From Isoetes taiwanensis (taxonomy: Eukaryota > Streptophyta > Lycopodiopsida > Isoetales > Isoetaceae): a DNA stretch of 64,000 nt. A program made the translations under genes and the position numbers. Shown piece after piece: positions 30,755 to 41,344 of this stretch. Position 1 is the stretch's first letter. Every line of letters starts with the position of its first letter. The stretch covers positions 18,384,652-18,448,651 of the forward strand of contig JAJEKV010000014.1 of the NCBI GenBank assembly GCA_021234155.1, read 5' to 3'. A model generated the notes under the pieces. That model was not told the origin of the DNA and made no database searches. It saw nothing but the letters and a program-made list of their open reading frames with translations.

Positions 30755-31304
30755 CTGCCATCTTCTGAGTGAATGGAGTTGTATTAAGTAATTGAAGAGC
30801 AGTGCTCTTGTGTGATTTTTATTATTTACCGTTTATTTTATTACCAAATAATGAACATTATCTCTTGGTTAAAATCTGGCACGCTGTTGATATTATTATA
30901 TCCCATAGTTTGTTTTATGTCTAAGCCTAGCATATATATAAACTTGTAAAACTTATTACTAAGCTAACATAACCTTGCCCAAACATCAAAGATCTTTGCA
31001 ACATACATAGCTCCCTTCAAGTTGCATTGTAATTCTTACAACATCAGCACCAAATAAGTTGTATAATTTACACATGATGAAGGTGCAAACGAGGTCCCCA
31101 GCCTATAGCATTGGAGAGATGTATGAATTGTCTATATATATGCTCCATAAATGCAGTAATTTTGGTCAAACATTCATTACATTACAATAATGACATTAAA
31201 TTTGACGGTTTCAGAACACATAATGCTATCATGCGAAACCAGCATGGTAAATGCTAGTGTATGTCTTATTGGCCCAACTTATACAATGCTTTCCTTCACA
31301 ATGG
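30755..31304 (+). repeat. Third copy of the cysteine-rich-gene 3' flank
   Basis: It matches 6409-6859 in order (TCTTGGTTAAAATCTGGCA, CATATATATAAACTTGT, AATGCAGTAATTTTGGTC, GTCTTATTGGCCCAAC) and ends at about 31290, where a LINE fragment begins. Confidence 0.82.
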
Positions 31305-31830
31305 ACCATTGCAGGATTCTTCCCATATACAAGGCACAAGGTTCGCTCCATAGCCAATTACCGCATAATCATGGTTGATTCGCTATTTCCAAAACTGTTG
31401 GCTGACATTCTGAAACAATAGTTGATGATATAGGCAGAGGAAGCAGAGGTAAGGGCTCTTATTGGGCAGGACTCTGGCCTCGACACTCAACCATTGGTCA
31501 TATCTTCACTCTGCAGACCTTGGTTGAAGATAACAGGAATTGCTAGCAAGACATGTACTGCTCTGTTGATTTTGCAAAAGCTTTTGACACTGTGCCTCGG
31601 GATAAGTTGTAAGACATATTGAGGCAGTTGGGGCCCCTATGGATTTGCAAAATGCGATATTTAGATTGTATGAGGCATGCTCAAACTGACATACACCATC
31701 GGGACAATATGTCATCAGTAATATTGGAGTCCATCAGGGATGTTCATTCTCTCCAACATCGTTTGACCTATATATTGATCAGTTAGAAGATTGCTTGTTG
31801 AACACGGAATGTTATTGATATTATTGCATA
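31305..31830 (+). mobile_element. LINE RT fragment, strongly decayed
   Basis: Short frames read SIANYRIIMVDSLFPKLLADIL, DFAKAFDTVPRDKL, GVHQGCSFSPTSFDLYIDQLE, matching the LINE at 26045-26530 block for block. Many stops and shifts are present. The YADD block is not found. It may continue at 32470-32640. Confidence 0.75.
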
Positions 31831-32469
31831 TACTTCCCCTCCCACATATGCTATTAAACTTGTTACCGCTCGGGTAAGTTATCCAAAAGTCTTTGTTAGT
31901 GGGGGCCCCGGGGAGAGGGGGTTCACATATTGTAGGTCATATATAGCATGTGAGTGAACGAGGCAGGTTTTTCTGGTCCTAAACTGTATGTGCGCATATG
32001 AATTATGGGGGTTTTTTTTTGGGATATCTAGTATAATACGTATACAAATAGGAGGGTTAAGAACCATGGACAATGTCATGCTTATAAGCAAGACATCAAA
32101 TATGACTAAGAAACATAGCGTACATGAAAATGACGAAGAAACTGTATTGATAACATGATATGTACAATGCCATAAAGGATGCAAGAGAACAAGATACAAC
32201 AATACCGAAGGCTCGTAACTAGCATTGATCCGGAATAGTCCACCTAGGACTATCTCTATATATACGATTTGTACAGCATGAACTCCAGTTATGCATGCTC
32301 GCCATTGGAAATAGGTGAAAGTTTGCTACTAACAGACATGCAGGCAAGCCACTTTGTATATCATGTAGTCCACACTTGGCATGTCATAATAAGATCATCT
32401 AACATATATAATCAATAACACAGACAAAGCACATTTGGTAAAGATGGAGTCTTAATTCACACTAAGCAC
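31831..32469. other. No gene supported
   Basis: There is no recognisable coding content. A GGGGGCCCCGGGG palindrome lies at about 31904-31917. The segment separates two parts of what looks like one LINE, so it may be an insertion; I could not find its ends. Confidence 0.25.
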
Positions 32470-32640
32470 TTCCTGTCAGGACACGGGAATGTGGGTCAAC
32501 TTGGCAAAGACCAAGATCACTTCACTTATCTTATCAGGGCCTCACTTCACTTATCAGGATCAAAATGTTGAGGTAGTACAAACATATAAATAGCTTGAAG
32601 TGTTCACTACCACCTCATACTGGAACGCATGTATCCAAAA
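32470..32640 (+). mobile_element. LINE RT thumb fragment
   Basis: The frame GVWVNLAKTKITS...VEVVQTYKYLEVFTTTSYW parallels the V-N-x-AKSK and E-x-YKYLG blocks that follow YADD in the LINEs at 26.7 and 38.5 kb. It lies downstream of the 31305-31830 fragment in the same orientation, so both probably derive from one copy. Confidence 0.6.
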
Positions 32641-33060
32641 ACGAGCTACCAATCCAATTCTAGTTTCCATCCCAGTCCTAGTCCCAGTTCTTGTTCCAAT
32701 TCATGATCCTGCTATTGCTCCAAAGGCATCTTCTAATGTATTTCCAGTCTTCAAACCAGTTACTCTCCATGTTTAGGATCTTGCTCCAATAGTATCTCCT
32801 CCAACTTTTGATCCTACTCCAGTTCTTTAGTCTGCTCATGCCTCTGTCTCTACTCTCGACCTAGATTCTACTCCAGTGCTAGATCCTCCATGTCTTGCTC
32901 CAATATCAACCCCAGTTTCCACTTCTATTTTAAGTCTTCCTGATGCATTGGACTTTTCTCCATCCCTAGATTTTGTTGTGGATCAAGACCTTGATATTGC
33001 TTTGAGTTTGAATTATAATTTGCTCTAGCCATGTTCATGATCTAGAATGTACTCCTCCAA
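32641..33060 (+). other. Degenerate Pro/Ser/Thr-rich reading frame
   Basis: The plus strand reads as irregular repeats of CCAGTCCTAGTCCC, GATCCTACTCCAGT and related words, giving a P-V-L-D-P-type low-complexity peptide broken by several stops (for example at 32774 and 32828). It is most likely a decayed repeat region or retroelement gag linker, and I assign no function. Confidence 0.4.
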
Positions 33061-33116
33061 TTTTAGTTCTAGACCTCCCTCCTCAAGCAACTCCAGCACT
33101 ACGAAACTGACACAAG

Positions 33117-33655
33117 TTTGAGAAAAGGGCTTACTTTGATTGGTTGGAAATGCTGGGGATTGAAGCCAAGACCTCTCAATGCAAGTCAAGTACTCTACCA
33201 ATAAGTTACCTACCAGACCTTTGATGGGCTTTTGACACTCTTCCACTGAGTCTTTCTTCATGTATGTCCATTACACATCTCTAACATATTAACAATTTCC
33301 TCTTAATGGGCACACCAATCCATTCCAGCCTTCACTACAATCCACATGCTCCCCTCCTCCAGCATTTCACTACTTCGGGAGTTGGGCTTTCACTGGCCAA
33401 GCTTTACTCATTCTCATCCTTATACCATTGGGGACTATCCCAATGCAGTTAAGCACCCTCTACTTGGAACCATAGCTCTGATGCCATGCTGAGAAATGAG
33501 CCCTTTTTGATTGGGTGGAAAGGTTGGGGATCAAACCTAGGACCTCTTGCCTGCAAGCCAAGTACTCCATTACTGAACTACCAGAGTTTGGATAGGCTTT
33601 CGACACTCTTCCACTGATTCATTCTTCATGTGAGTCCATTACACATATTTCAACA
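33117..33655 (-). mobile_element. TRIM-like element with tRNA-like Pol III boxes in its LTRs
   Basis: Two direct copies of about 169 bp, 33655-33487 and 33286-33117, read TGTTGAAATATGTGTAATGG and TGTTAGAGATGTGTAATGG at their minus-strand starts. The first ends in TCTCAGCA directly followed by TGGCATCAGAGC, an initiator-Met-type primer-binding site (complement at 33475-33486). The interior is 200 bp without a gene. Each LTR contains a tRNA-like pair of boxes, for example TAGTTCAGTAATGG and AGGTTTGATCCCC, resembling Pol III A and B boxes. The 3' LTR end and the target duplication are not clear. A pair of tRNA-derived SINEs is the alternative. Confidence 0.55.
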
Positions 33656-34303
33656 TTCCAACATACAATAGAAAGAGCAGAACATACCCTCTGTAATCTC
33701 CCTCAGGCTCCATCAACATAGGCATTCCAATCCACTCTACTACTATTTATTATCCAAGCCAGCGCGACGCATGGCTCCGTCTCAACCCACACACCAAGAT
33801 CTAGCTTGAAGATCTACCAGATTAGAGATGTGCAATGAAAATGACAGTCTGCCATACCAATTTACTACCTCAAAGCTTTTGAATAAGGATGATGTTTCTC
33901 CATTAGAGCTGTCACTCCAGTCACTCTACACTCTTGTTTTAAGAAGGAACTAAAGAGTTTTATTAAGAAATTTATATTCCACGAATGTAGGCTGAATATT
34001 GTAAGGGAACGGTATGCTCTTTCTGTAGTAGAGATGGTTTTCATGATTGAGAAAACATCAGATTCGTTCTTTATGCTTTCAATCGCAAAGGAACAAGAAC
34101 TGATTGAGGTTCTCATGGCAGGAGTGAATTCCGTTTTACTGCATTATGTTTTCCTTGGAAATGGGAGCATGTGGTAAGATATTATTTCTAACTAGAATTT
34201 TTACATATTTCCTTTTTCTACCACTTCAAGAGGAGGGACATCTCGATACAACTCTTCCAATAAACGCTGGAATTGTTGACACAACATTCATTCATATGTA
34301 TAA
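33656..34303. other. No gene supported
   Basis: A plus-strand stretch around 33985-34170 reads NIVRERYALSVVEMVFMIEKTSDSFF..., which could be an old exon but matches nothing I recognise. There is no promoter or RNA gene. Confidence 0.25.
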
Positions 34304-34628
34304 GGGTGAAAGCATGCTATGGTGTACGTGAAAGCATGCTATGGTGTACCACTTTTAGAACCCTCAAAAGTACCCACACTAAGTACTTTTAATACTGGTA
34401 TTTTTTGTTTTTCGTTTTTAAAAATCAATAAAATTTTTAAAATAAAAGTCAATAACATATCAATCTGTATTATTAAGAGGATAACACTAGTAGAGATTAA
34501 AATGAATGAATGAACTCTTAGATTATTTTTAGCGAGACATTTATGCAAGTTCCTACTACCTAGTGCTGGGTACATTTCTAGGTAGCCTAAAAAGTCTTTA
34601 AATGGTACACTCTAACATGCTTTCACCC
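34304..34628. mobile_element. 325-bp MITE with GGGTGAAAGCATG ends
   Basis: The left end GGGTGAAAGCATGCTA and right end TAACATGCTTTCACCC are inverted repeats, extending inward through GTGTACCA / TGGTACAC. The 4-bp ATAA flanks both sides (34300-34303 and 34629-34632). The left terminus is locally duplicated (GTGAAAGCATGCTATGGTGTAC twice). The interior is AT-rich and non-coding. The GGGTG ends and the 4-bp duplication are shared with the 1.4-kb element at 14092. Confidence 0.8.
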
Positions 34629-35159
34629 ATAAGAATCATAAGAATTGGAAAGCTGAAGGATGCAACAAGTGGGTTTGAGAGAATACAAGCATGCTATATT
34701 TCTAAATGGCCATGATCACATCAGATGCTAAGTATGACTATGGAAAAGAAGCACAAGAGATTGTTTGGGTGTTGTATCTCAAAGGCCAGATATTATGGGA
34801 ATCACACTTGTGAGCATGCTTTACGCCTGCAAGCATGCTAGATATGAGGATTTAATGGCCATTCCTCTGCATTTTATTTGGAAGCACTCTATAAATTCAG
34901 TTACTCTATATGTGACATTTACCTTCATTTTCAAGGAATTGAAGGTAAATGAAATTCTTGAACTACTAGGTAGTTGCTTGACAGTTATTTTGTCCTTTGT
35001 GAAATCCTCCTATTTAGTTTCCTTGTCTCGCAGGTTTTCCCCCATCAGCTTCCTTTACGAGCATCTCTTTCTTCTTGGAGTGTCTAGCCCCACCCACCCA
35101 CCCTTTGTTTTACCATTAAGCCTTAAGTGGAGTTTTCTTGGTTTTTCACCTAGTGACAA
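34629..35159 (+). other. No gene firmly supported (possible PPR-like scrap)
   Basis: An open stretch at 34765-35163 contains DIMGITLVSMLYACKHARYE, faintly like the end of a pentatricopeptide repeat (V-T-F-x-S-V-L-x-A-C-x-H-A-G). There is only one such unit and no start, so it is at most a gene scrap. Confidence 0.2.
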
Positions 35160-35292
35160 TTAGAGGCTTTCATGCCTAGTTGGTGGCCTTAGTGCCTGGA
35201 TGGAGGCCCCGCGCCTGGTTGGTGACCCTAGAGTCATGTAGGCCTTGTGCCTGTGGAAGGCCCTAGAGCCTGGATGAGCCCGATGGGCCTTT
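35160..35292 (+). repeat. GGCC..GCCTGG minisatellite
   Basis: Irregular units of 20-30 bases built on GGCCTTAGTGCCTGGATGGA repeat about six times. The frame is not maintained. Confidence 0.6.
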
Positions 35293-35499
35293 TACCTCAT
35301 TTTCTTGTTGTTTTGCAGATATCAAGCTGAAGGGACGTGATAGTTGAGCTACCAAGTTGGGAAGGGAGCCTACATCTCTTGTTACAAGGTTGTTGCGGTT
35401 GATCTTGGCGCGAGCATTATTCTCTTGCCAACTTGCATGTGTGCCCATCCCAACAAGGCTGGTAGGCCTGAGGGTATTTTGTTTTCATCTTTGGAAGTC

Positions 35500-35686
35500 T
35501 ATCCTGGTTAGTGATTCTATTATGGTCAGGGTTTTTCCTCGAAAACCCCGAAGGGCGAGGTTTTTTAATCCCGATTATAATGGTTTCACTGATTCAGTCA
35601 GCATGTATTCTGTTTTGTGTTGTTTAAGAGATGCCCATGGATCAGCATGTATTCTGTTTTGTGTTGTTTAAGAGATGCCCATGGAG
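35500..35686 (+). repeat. LINE 3'-end stem-loop remnant plus 43-bp tandem repeat
   Basis: 35518-35585 (ATTATGGTCAGGGTTTTTCC ... CGATTATAAT) corresponds to the structured 3' UTR of the LINE at 27852-27919, including CCTCGAAAACCC. Immediately after it, a 43-44 bp unit (TCAGCATGTATTCTGTTTTG...) is repeated twice at 35599-35686. No coding part of the LINE is recognisable upstream. Confidence 0.55.
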
Positions 35687-35889
35687 GTGGTTCTTTCCAT
35701 ATGTTTCCACGCCTAGTAGTTCTAGAACTTATGTATCAATGATCGCATTGGTTTATTCTTTGATGTTATTCGAGTTTTTATTAATGAACTATAAGTTCAA
35801 TTTCTATTAATGACCTAACTTGCAACTAGTATCACAATTGGATTTGAAATAAATTGTATTTCTTTTGAGTATTATTTTGAATCCCTCTA

Positions 35890-36270
35890 TTCCTTTATTT
35901 TGGCCCGAAGGGCCCAAATTTTTTTAACAAATAACACAAACCATATATAAACGACGACTACAAAACTCCTCCTTAAACCTCCTTTTGTATGGGTGCTTAT
36001 TCACATGAGAGGCGACGTAGGGCAATGAGAGCCCCATCTTCACGTAGAAGACATGCACAAAAATAGAACCATTAGGTATATATACTTGAAATATTCAGGT
36101 ATGCAACTATTTTAGATATATGGTATACCCCAACTTGTGGGAGCATATTCCACAAACAAGGATCGCTATGTGGCCTCTGAATCTTGGCATAACTTGCGAA
36201 TATGCCCATCTGACAGCCCTCGAGGCCCAAAGACACCCCTCGTGTGAATAAGCACCCAAACCTTCTGCAA
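35890..36270. mobile_element. Foldback element with GGGTGCTTATTCACA arms
   Basis: A GGCCCGAAGGGCC hairpin followed by a T-run (35903-35929) leads into GGGTGCTTATTCACATGAG at 35991. The reverse complement, CTCGTGTGAATAAGCACCC, lies at 36239-36257. The reverse complement of 36110-36270 also matches 62225-62390, and 35885-36035 matches 62127-62270 in direct orientation. So this is a multi-copy family whose two arms are related. Target duplications are unclear and nothing is encoded. Confidence 0.6.
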
Positions 36271-36379
36271 TTTCATTCCGCGCTCCAAAGAGGGGAGGTA
36301 TTTGCAGCACTTTTGAAGGTCGAATCAAAAAGTTAGTGAGCATATTTTCTCATACCCATAGATTTGCTTTATTAGAGCC

Positions 36380-36830
36380 AGAGTCTTATAAATTAGATTG
36401 TTGGAGACTGGGCAACATTAATTGCCTTCCACACATATTTGGTTCCAAGGGCTTGAATTTGTTGATATAAAGATTTCAATCCCAGACCACCTTTCTTCTT
36501 TGGGTGGGTAATCTCTTGCCAGTTGACATAATGCATTCCAGTCCATAGATATCTCTCAAACATCTCTCAATGAGCTTGTATGTTCCTTTATAGGACCGAA
36601 GGGAAGTAGATGTCGGTGCTAGAAAGAATATAATTATCCGCCAAAATTTTACCAACAAAGGATAAATTGGCAGAGATTGTATGGAGCTTATTCTTAATTC
36701 TGTTGATTATAGGACTCCAGACATCTTTGTTGGAAAGATCAATGGCAATGGGAATCCTTAACAAAATAATATCATGATTAGGGGGTTTTATTTTGATTCC
36801 CTTAGTATTTGGGTTATCATGCAAAGAAGT
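36380..36830 (-). mobile_element. L1-type LINE ORF2 fragment
   Basis: The minus-strand frame MHDNPNTKGIKI...ILLRIPIAIDLSNKDVWSPIINRIKNKLHTISANLSFVGKILADNYILSS parallels the post-RT region of the L1 at 15530-15720 (ITLLGLPLSLSDNIKGLWSPLLDRLRKKVALWSAKGLTVSGR). It continues, shifted, into LRDIYGLECIMSTGKRLPTQRRKVVWD, corresponding to the W..LC segment. Both ends are truncated. Confidence 0.72.
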
Positions 36831-37535
36831 TGGATCTAGATCTACTGGTGCTTTCAGATACCCTAGATCTACTTTTGGGTTTTATCTTCTTTTGATCTTC
36901 GAAAGAAGACACGCAGGCACTCATCTATCTTGCATGCTCAAGCGGGCAGGCTTGGTCTATAAGGAAAAAGCATGGGGCTGTGCAAACATGTCATCTCCAA
37001 AATTCGTCTCAACGCAGAAAAAATAGCAATTTACGTATGTTAAGATAAAACCTTAACAAATCTTTTAAGCTCATGGCTCACTCTGGCTATGATCATGCCA
37101 TGTAATATACACTATTCTACACAAATCCTTGTGTCATATTGGATTTTCTAATATAAGATAAGTTCTTTATGAAATAATGGGAGCAATTCTAGAATGTTAT
37201 GAACAAACAACATAAATGGATTGCTTCTCATCTCAGTATAACATCAAGGCATAACTTTATTGATATGCTTATGTATCTTCTGGACTCCCTTCAATTTTCC
37301 ATTTATGATCAAAGCCCATATGTCCAATTTATTCACATCCAATTTTATAGACTAGTAATAGCTAATTCGGATAGTTTTCCTATTTGATTGACATTATTAC
37401 TGTAAATATTCTAATTTGGCTCATAGTAGATATGAACAATGGATTCAATAGGCACTTGGTCACTTTTTATTCATTAGCCCCATTTTACAAATTAGCTTGA
37501 TTTTGCACTTTGCTTTGAACATGAAGTGCCATATA
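36831..37535. other. No gene supported
   Basis: This is AT-rich DNA with no recognisable coding, RNA or repeat feature. Confidence 0.35.
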
Positions 37536-37539
37536 TTTA

Positions 37540-38980
37540 TTTATTTATTTATTTAGTCTTGCTCACTTAGGGCCTTGAGAGGCCATGGAGCACTAAAAAA
37601 CCAGCAAGAATACATTATAGTTTCAATGTCAAAGCACGATAGGTATCTACTGCCTTTAAGTACAATCCTAAATCATAACAAGAAATAGCAAACAATGAAT
37701 GAAGATCTGGTGCTTCAATCTCGAATTGTTCCCTTATATCTCTGTAAAACTCACAGTGTAGGAATACATGTGCCTCATCTTCAACACTATTCGAATCACA
37801 ATTTCTACATATTCTATCTTCAAATGGAGTCTTTGACCATCTGCCTGTCTCAACTCCTAATCTATGTGAGCTCGTTCTGTAACGAGCTATGACATGCTTT
37901 AGAGTTGCAGGTATATCCGATATCAAATACTCTTGGCTCTTATATTCATCCATGTGATTTACACGAGCTCTGTAGTGAAGCATTCGGCTACCTTGGTGCT
38001 GCCATAAGTGCTCAATCGCAAGTCTCTCCAACAATACTCTTGCATCGGACTTACATTCGGGCCAATTTTCATCATTCAGACCCCATCTACTTGCCCAAGC
38101 TTTGAAATCATGCATCCAACCTTCTTGCTCTGATTCTATCATTGCTTGATATGATAAGCGTTCCGGTGCTTGATCTCGAATCCTATTAATGAAATTTACA
38201 CTTTGAAATAATGCTTCTAATTCTAGTGGGAACATACCTGCCTCTGCGAGCATAATTGCATATGGTATCTGAGCTTTTATGCCAAGCACATTTCTCAGGA
38301 AAATCTTTTGAACTGCTTCTATCTGGCTCCATAGCTTGGTAGGAATGCTTGGCCCCCATATTGGAACTCCATACAATAACACGGTTTGAACCAGTGTTTT
38401 AAACAACATCTTCCTAAGACCCCAATCATGCAAAGAAATTTTAGAACACTTTGAAAGCATACCATAGAGCGCCATTTTTCCACCCGTTGACCTTCTTTTG
38501 ACGCACTCCTTCCAATTGTATCTTGAGGAGAAGTCAATCCCAAGATACTTATAGCTCTCCACTATCTCAATTTCCTGCTCTTGATACAAGAATCTGGGTC
38601 TCTCCCTTGTCCCAAACACCATAATTTTTGATTTTGCAATATTTACTTTCATTTTCCTTGCTGCGCAAAAAGCCTCCAAGCTACGTAAGTGCGTCTGCAA
38701 CACTTGTTTCTTGGATGCCAATAGCACCACATCATCAGCATACAATAATAACTGTATCACATAAGCTCCAAGGCGAGTGCCTGTCAAAGTGCGAGCATGC
38801 AACCATTCTTCAAGTTCATCTATAAAGAGGCCGAATAATGTAGGGGATAGAGGACATCCCTGACGAACCCCTATGGTGTTCCTTATCACAGTGTTAACTT
38901 CCCAGGATAATTTGATTAATACTTCTGAGTATAACTGTGACACCGCTCCTTTTATGTCTTCATCTATATAGAGTACCCTT
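37540..38980 (-). mobile_element. 5'-truncated non-L1 LINE with (AAAT)n tail
   Basis: On the minus strand the element runs from about 38980 to a (TTTA)n repeat at 37540-37556, i.e. an (AAAT)n 3' tail. The tail unit differs from the CATTCT-type tails of the sister LINE copies. It begins inside the RT domain, so the endonuclease and first RT blocks are missing. The coding frame is uninterrupted. Confidence 0.85.
37615..38979 (-). CDS. Open LINE reverse-transcriptase frame, 5'-truncated (about 454 codons)
   Basis: The frame is open from a TAA just upstream of 38979 and has no ATG before the RT core. It reads VLYIDEDIKGAVSQLYSEV, then GVRQGCPLSPTLFGLFIDEL, LLYADDVVLLAS (catalytic YADD), VNIAKSKIMVF, ESYKYLGIDF, a thumb with WGPSIPTKLW, then HRLGVETGRW and C-x2-C...HVFLHC, a C-terminal zinc-binding segment. 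The domain order matches the LINE at 25.5-28 kb. Lack of stops over 1.36 kb suggests a recent insertion, but without a start codon, endonuclease and 5' RT blocks it cannot act on its own. Confidence 0.8.
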   Translation of the reverse strand, partial: RVLYIDEDIKGAVSQLYSEVLIKLSWEVNTVIRNTIGVRQGCPLSPTLFGLFIDELEEWLHARTLTGTRLGAYVIQLLLYADDVVLLASKKQVLQTHLRSLEAFCAARKMKVNIAKSKIMVFGTRERPRFLYQEQEIEIVESYKYLGIDFSSRYNWKECVKRRSTGGKMALYGMLSKCSKISLHDWGLRKMLFKTLVQTVLLYGVPIWGPSIPTKLWSQIEAVQKIFLRNVLGIKAQIPYAIMLAEAGMFPLELEALFQSVNFINRIRDQAPERLSYQAMIESEQEGWMHDFKAWASRWGLNDENWPECKSDARVLLERLAIEHLWQHQGSRMLHYRARVNHMDEYKSQEYLISDIPATLKHVIARYRTSSHRLGVETGRWSKTPFEDRICRNCDSNSVEDEAHVFLHCEFYRDIREQFEIEAPDLHSLFAISCYDLGLYLKAVDTYRALTLKL

Positions 38981-40180
38981 TAATTGATTCATAATATGTG
39001 TCCTGTACAATTTAGAGGAAATAAAGCAAGCATAAAATTGATAGAGTTGATTTGGGGCCATCAACTACCACGAATGATCTCATTTCAGCTTTAACTTAGT
39101 TGGATAATAATTGGTGATTGCCAAATTTATGGAAAGCTAGGGCAGCACTTGAAGAGCAATTAGTTGGATGGGAGATGGCAACAAATGTAGGTGTGGTAAT
39201 AAATTACAACCATCTAAGAGCATTAAATTGCCTTTTTAAGTGCATGGGATTAAAACCCCTAATAGTATAAAATAAGAAATATATAGAAGAGGCTAAGACC
39301 TTTTAATGGCCCCTTCATTAGATGAACATGTTGTTGAGGATGATGGATCTTGAATTCCTCATTTTACCATGAACACTGAAACATGTGGTAATCAAGTTGC
39401 TTCATGAACATGCAAAAATGTGATAATTAATAAGGTTCTAAATGCTGGTACAACCCAAATCCAGCCAGTATGGATTTGGGTTGACCTACATGTGATAATT
39501 AAGAAGGTTGCAAATGCTTGTACACCTGCATCCATCTCCATCATGGGCTTGAAGGAAGAAGTTGGTGTGTATATTTAATTCTTGGAGATGTGATAGTTAC
39601 GATAGGAGGCAGATCTATGGATCAAAGGGCATGTTCAACTAGTATATGAGACGATTGAAATCAACACATGGGTAATTAGACTTTAATTCAATGGATGCGT
39701 TGTTTTATTTTGCCAGCATGATGTGGATATTGGACCTCTCCAACAATGACCGTCGTAAATATTGGTCAGTGGCATGTTAGGATCATGGGTGTCTCCATGG
39801 CATATTCTGGCGATGTGTTAGAACCATGATTCCTTATATGACATATTTTGGCAACATGTTAGAACCATGGTTCTTTATAAAAATACATGGCATTTTTTTG
39901 AACTTAGTTTTTCAGCGTTCTCATGGTTATAACACGACACTAGTTGCTCAACAAAGGATAATAAGTTTTTTTGAGTTGTTTTATAATTCATACTAGGAAC
40001 TATGCTGAAAATGCATAGACAAATCTCACAACCCAGACGATGAAGTGAAGTCTGTTTTTCTTGAGCGCGATTGTCAATCCTGCTCTTCCTTGCATGGTGT
40101 AGGCTATAGATGACCGTCACAATGGTACATTCCTCCATTGCTGAAGGTCAGCAGAAAGTCTGATGGATTCTTTTTATAGA
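38981..40180. other. No gene supported; short hairpin and local repeats
   Basis: A perfect 13-bp inverted repeat, CAACCCAAATCCA / TGGATTTGGGTTG, lies at 39451-39483. TGATAATTAAKAAGGTT phrases are repeated nearby (39421 and 39492), and TGTTAGAACCATG phrases recur at 39770-39870. I see no coding region. Confidence 0.35.
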
Positions 40181-40470
40181 GCATCTGGGTCTAGTGGTAA
40201 CACATTAGTCTTAGAACAACTATACCTCGAGTTTGGGATCGCTCAAAGTCGCACTATATGTAGTTCTGTCCATGGCTCTATGTGGTCATCATGGACATTA
40301 GAAGATATTTATTTATCCATCATATTTTAAAGACGCCTCTTTGTTGTATTTTATTAAAGTAATATCTATCTACCTATTCTATTTTGAAGAGGCCTCGTTG
40401 TTGTATTTTGTTAAAATAATATCTATCTATCTGTCTATCTTATTTTGAAGAATTATAAGCCGAGGAATAG
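40181..40470 (+). mobile_element. tRNA-derived SINE-like sequence
   Basis: TGGGTCTAGTGGTAAC resembles a Pol III A box, and GAGTTTGGGATCGC, 41 bases on, resembles a B box; together they mimic a tRNA. The tRNA-like part is followed by unrelated sequence and a duplicated tail (TGAAGAGGCCTCGTTGTTGT... and ATAATATCTATCTA) that repeats from about 40330 to 40450. A functional tRNA is excluded because the acceptor arms do not pair. Confidence 0.5.
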
Positions 40471-41340
40471 TATTTTGAAGGGGTCCACTTGTCAAAAAAA
40501 GGCAATGTTTATCACCAAGCGAGCCATACTAAAGAGTCTCCTTTATCAAATCAATTCAATACAGCTCACTGACCAACTTGGTTGAATAGGGGAGGGTTGC
40601 CCGCCACTGTGACTTGATGGAAGCCGCTGTTAGCGGTTGCCCAACCCCATCCAAACTCCCCCGCTAGCCACCCCCTCCCCCCCCCCCCCCGCGGTAGTCC
40701 CGCTGGGGTCTCTCTCTAGCACGAGGTAGTGGCTACTCGCCTGCCACGTTGTTGCACGAGGCCTGACTAGCTGGATCGACCTGGGTCGAGCCTATGCTAC
40801 ATCCACCTCAGTGATTCCATCCGTCTACCATAAAGCCCGTTGAAAACTTGAATTTAATCCGCATGAATGCAAAGGATTTTAATTTGGCGGGCGGATCAGT
40901 CACACATCTTCCAAATGAAATCGATCGTTCAAAGGAATTTGGGATAATTTGCGCATGAACTCTTGCTAATCTCATACAGGGGCCCTTCTCGGTGGATGTT
41001 TTTAATAGGGAAACTTCGATGGTGCTTACCCATTTGAACAGGATCCATGGTAATTCCCAACCAATGGAAGGCCGTATATATCATCCAGGATGTGGTTAAT
41101 CCGGAAACCCATTATCAGCCAAGAAGAGCCGCGCAGTTTCAAGCAAAAAAACCAACGATTTTGCCCATTTTGTGATCGATTCTGCTCTATTTCGCCTCAA
41201 ATCTCTTCCTCTCTTCATCAATCTAGTATAAAAGAGGCATACAAAGTGATTGGCATGCTTTTTAAAGCAGATCAAACTGCCCACGGAGTAGCACAAGCGA
41301 TCTGATCAAAATTTCTGCCCCTGTCGCACAGTTCTACGCC
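40471..41340. other. No gene supported
   Basis: It includes a C-run near 40675-40690 and GC-rich flanks. Open stretches at 41090-41305 on both strands are mutual shadows with no domain. Confidence 0.3.
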
Positions 41341-41344
41341 TGAT

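Noticed and set aside
34765-35163. Pentatricopeptide-repeat gene
   Set aside because: Only one weak PPR-like unit can be seen, and the remainder of the frame does not follow the 35-residue pattern.
40181-40260. Functional tRNA gene
   Set aside because: A- and B-box-like words are present, but the acceptor and anticodon stems do not pair and the sequence continues into a repeat tail.
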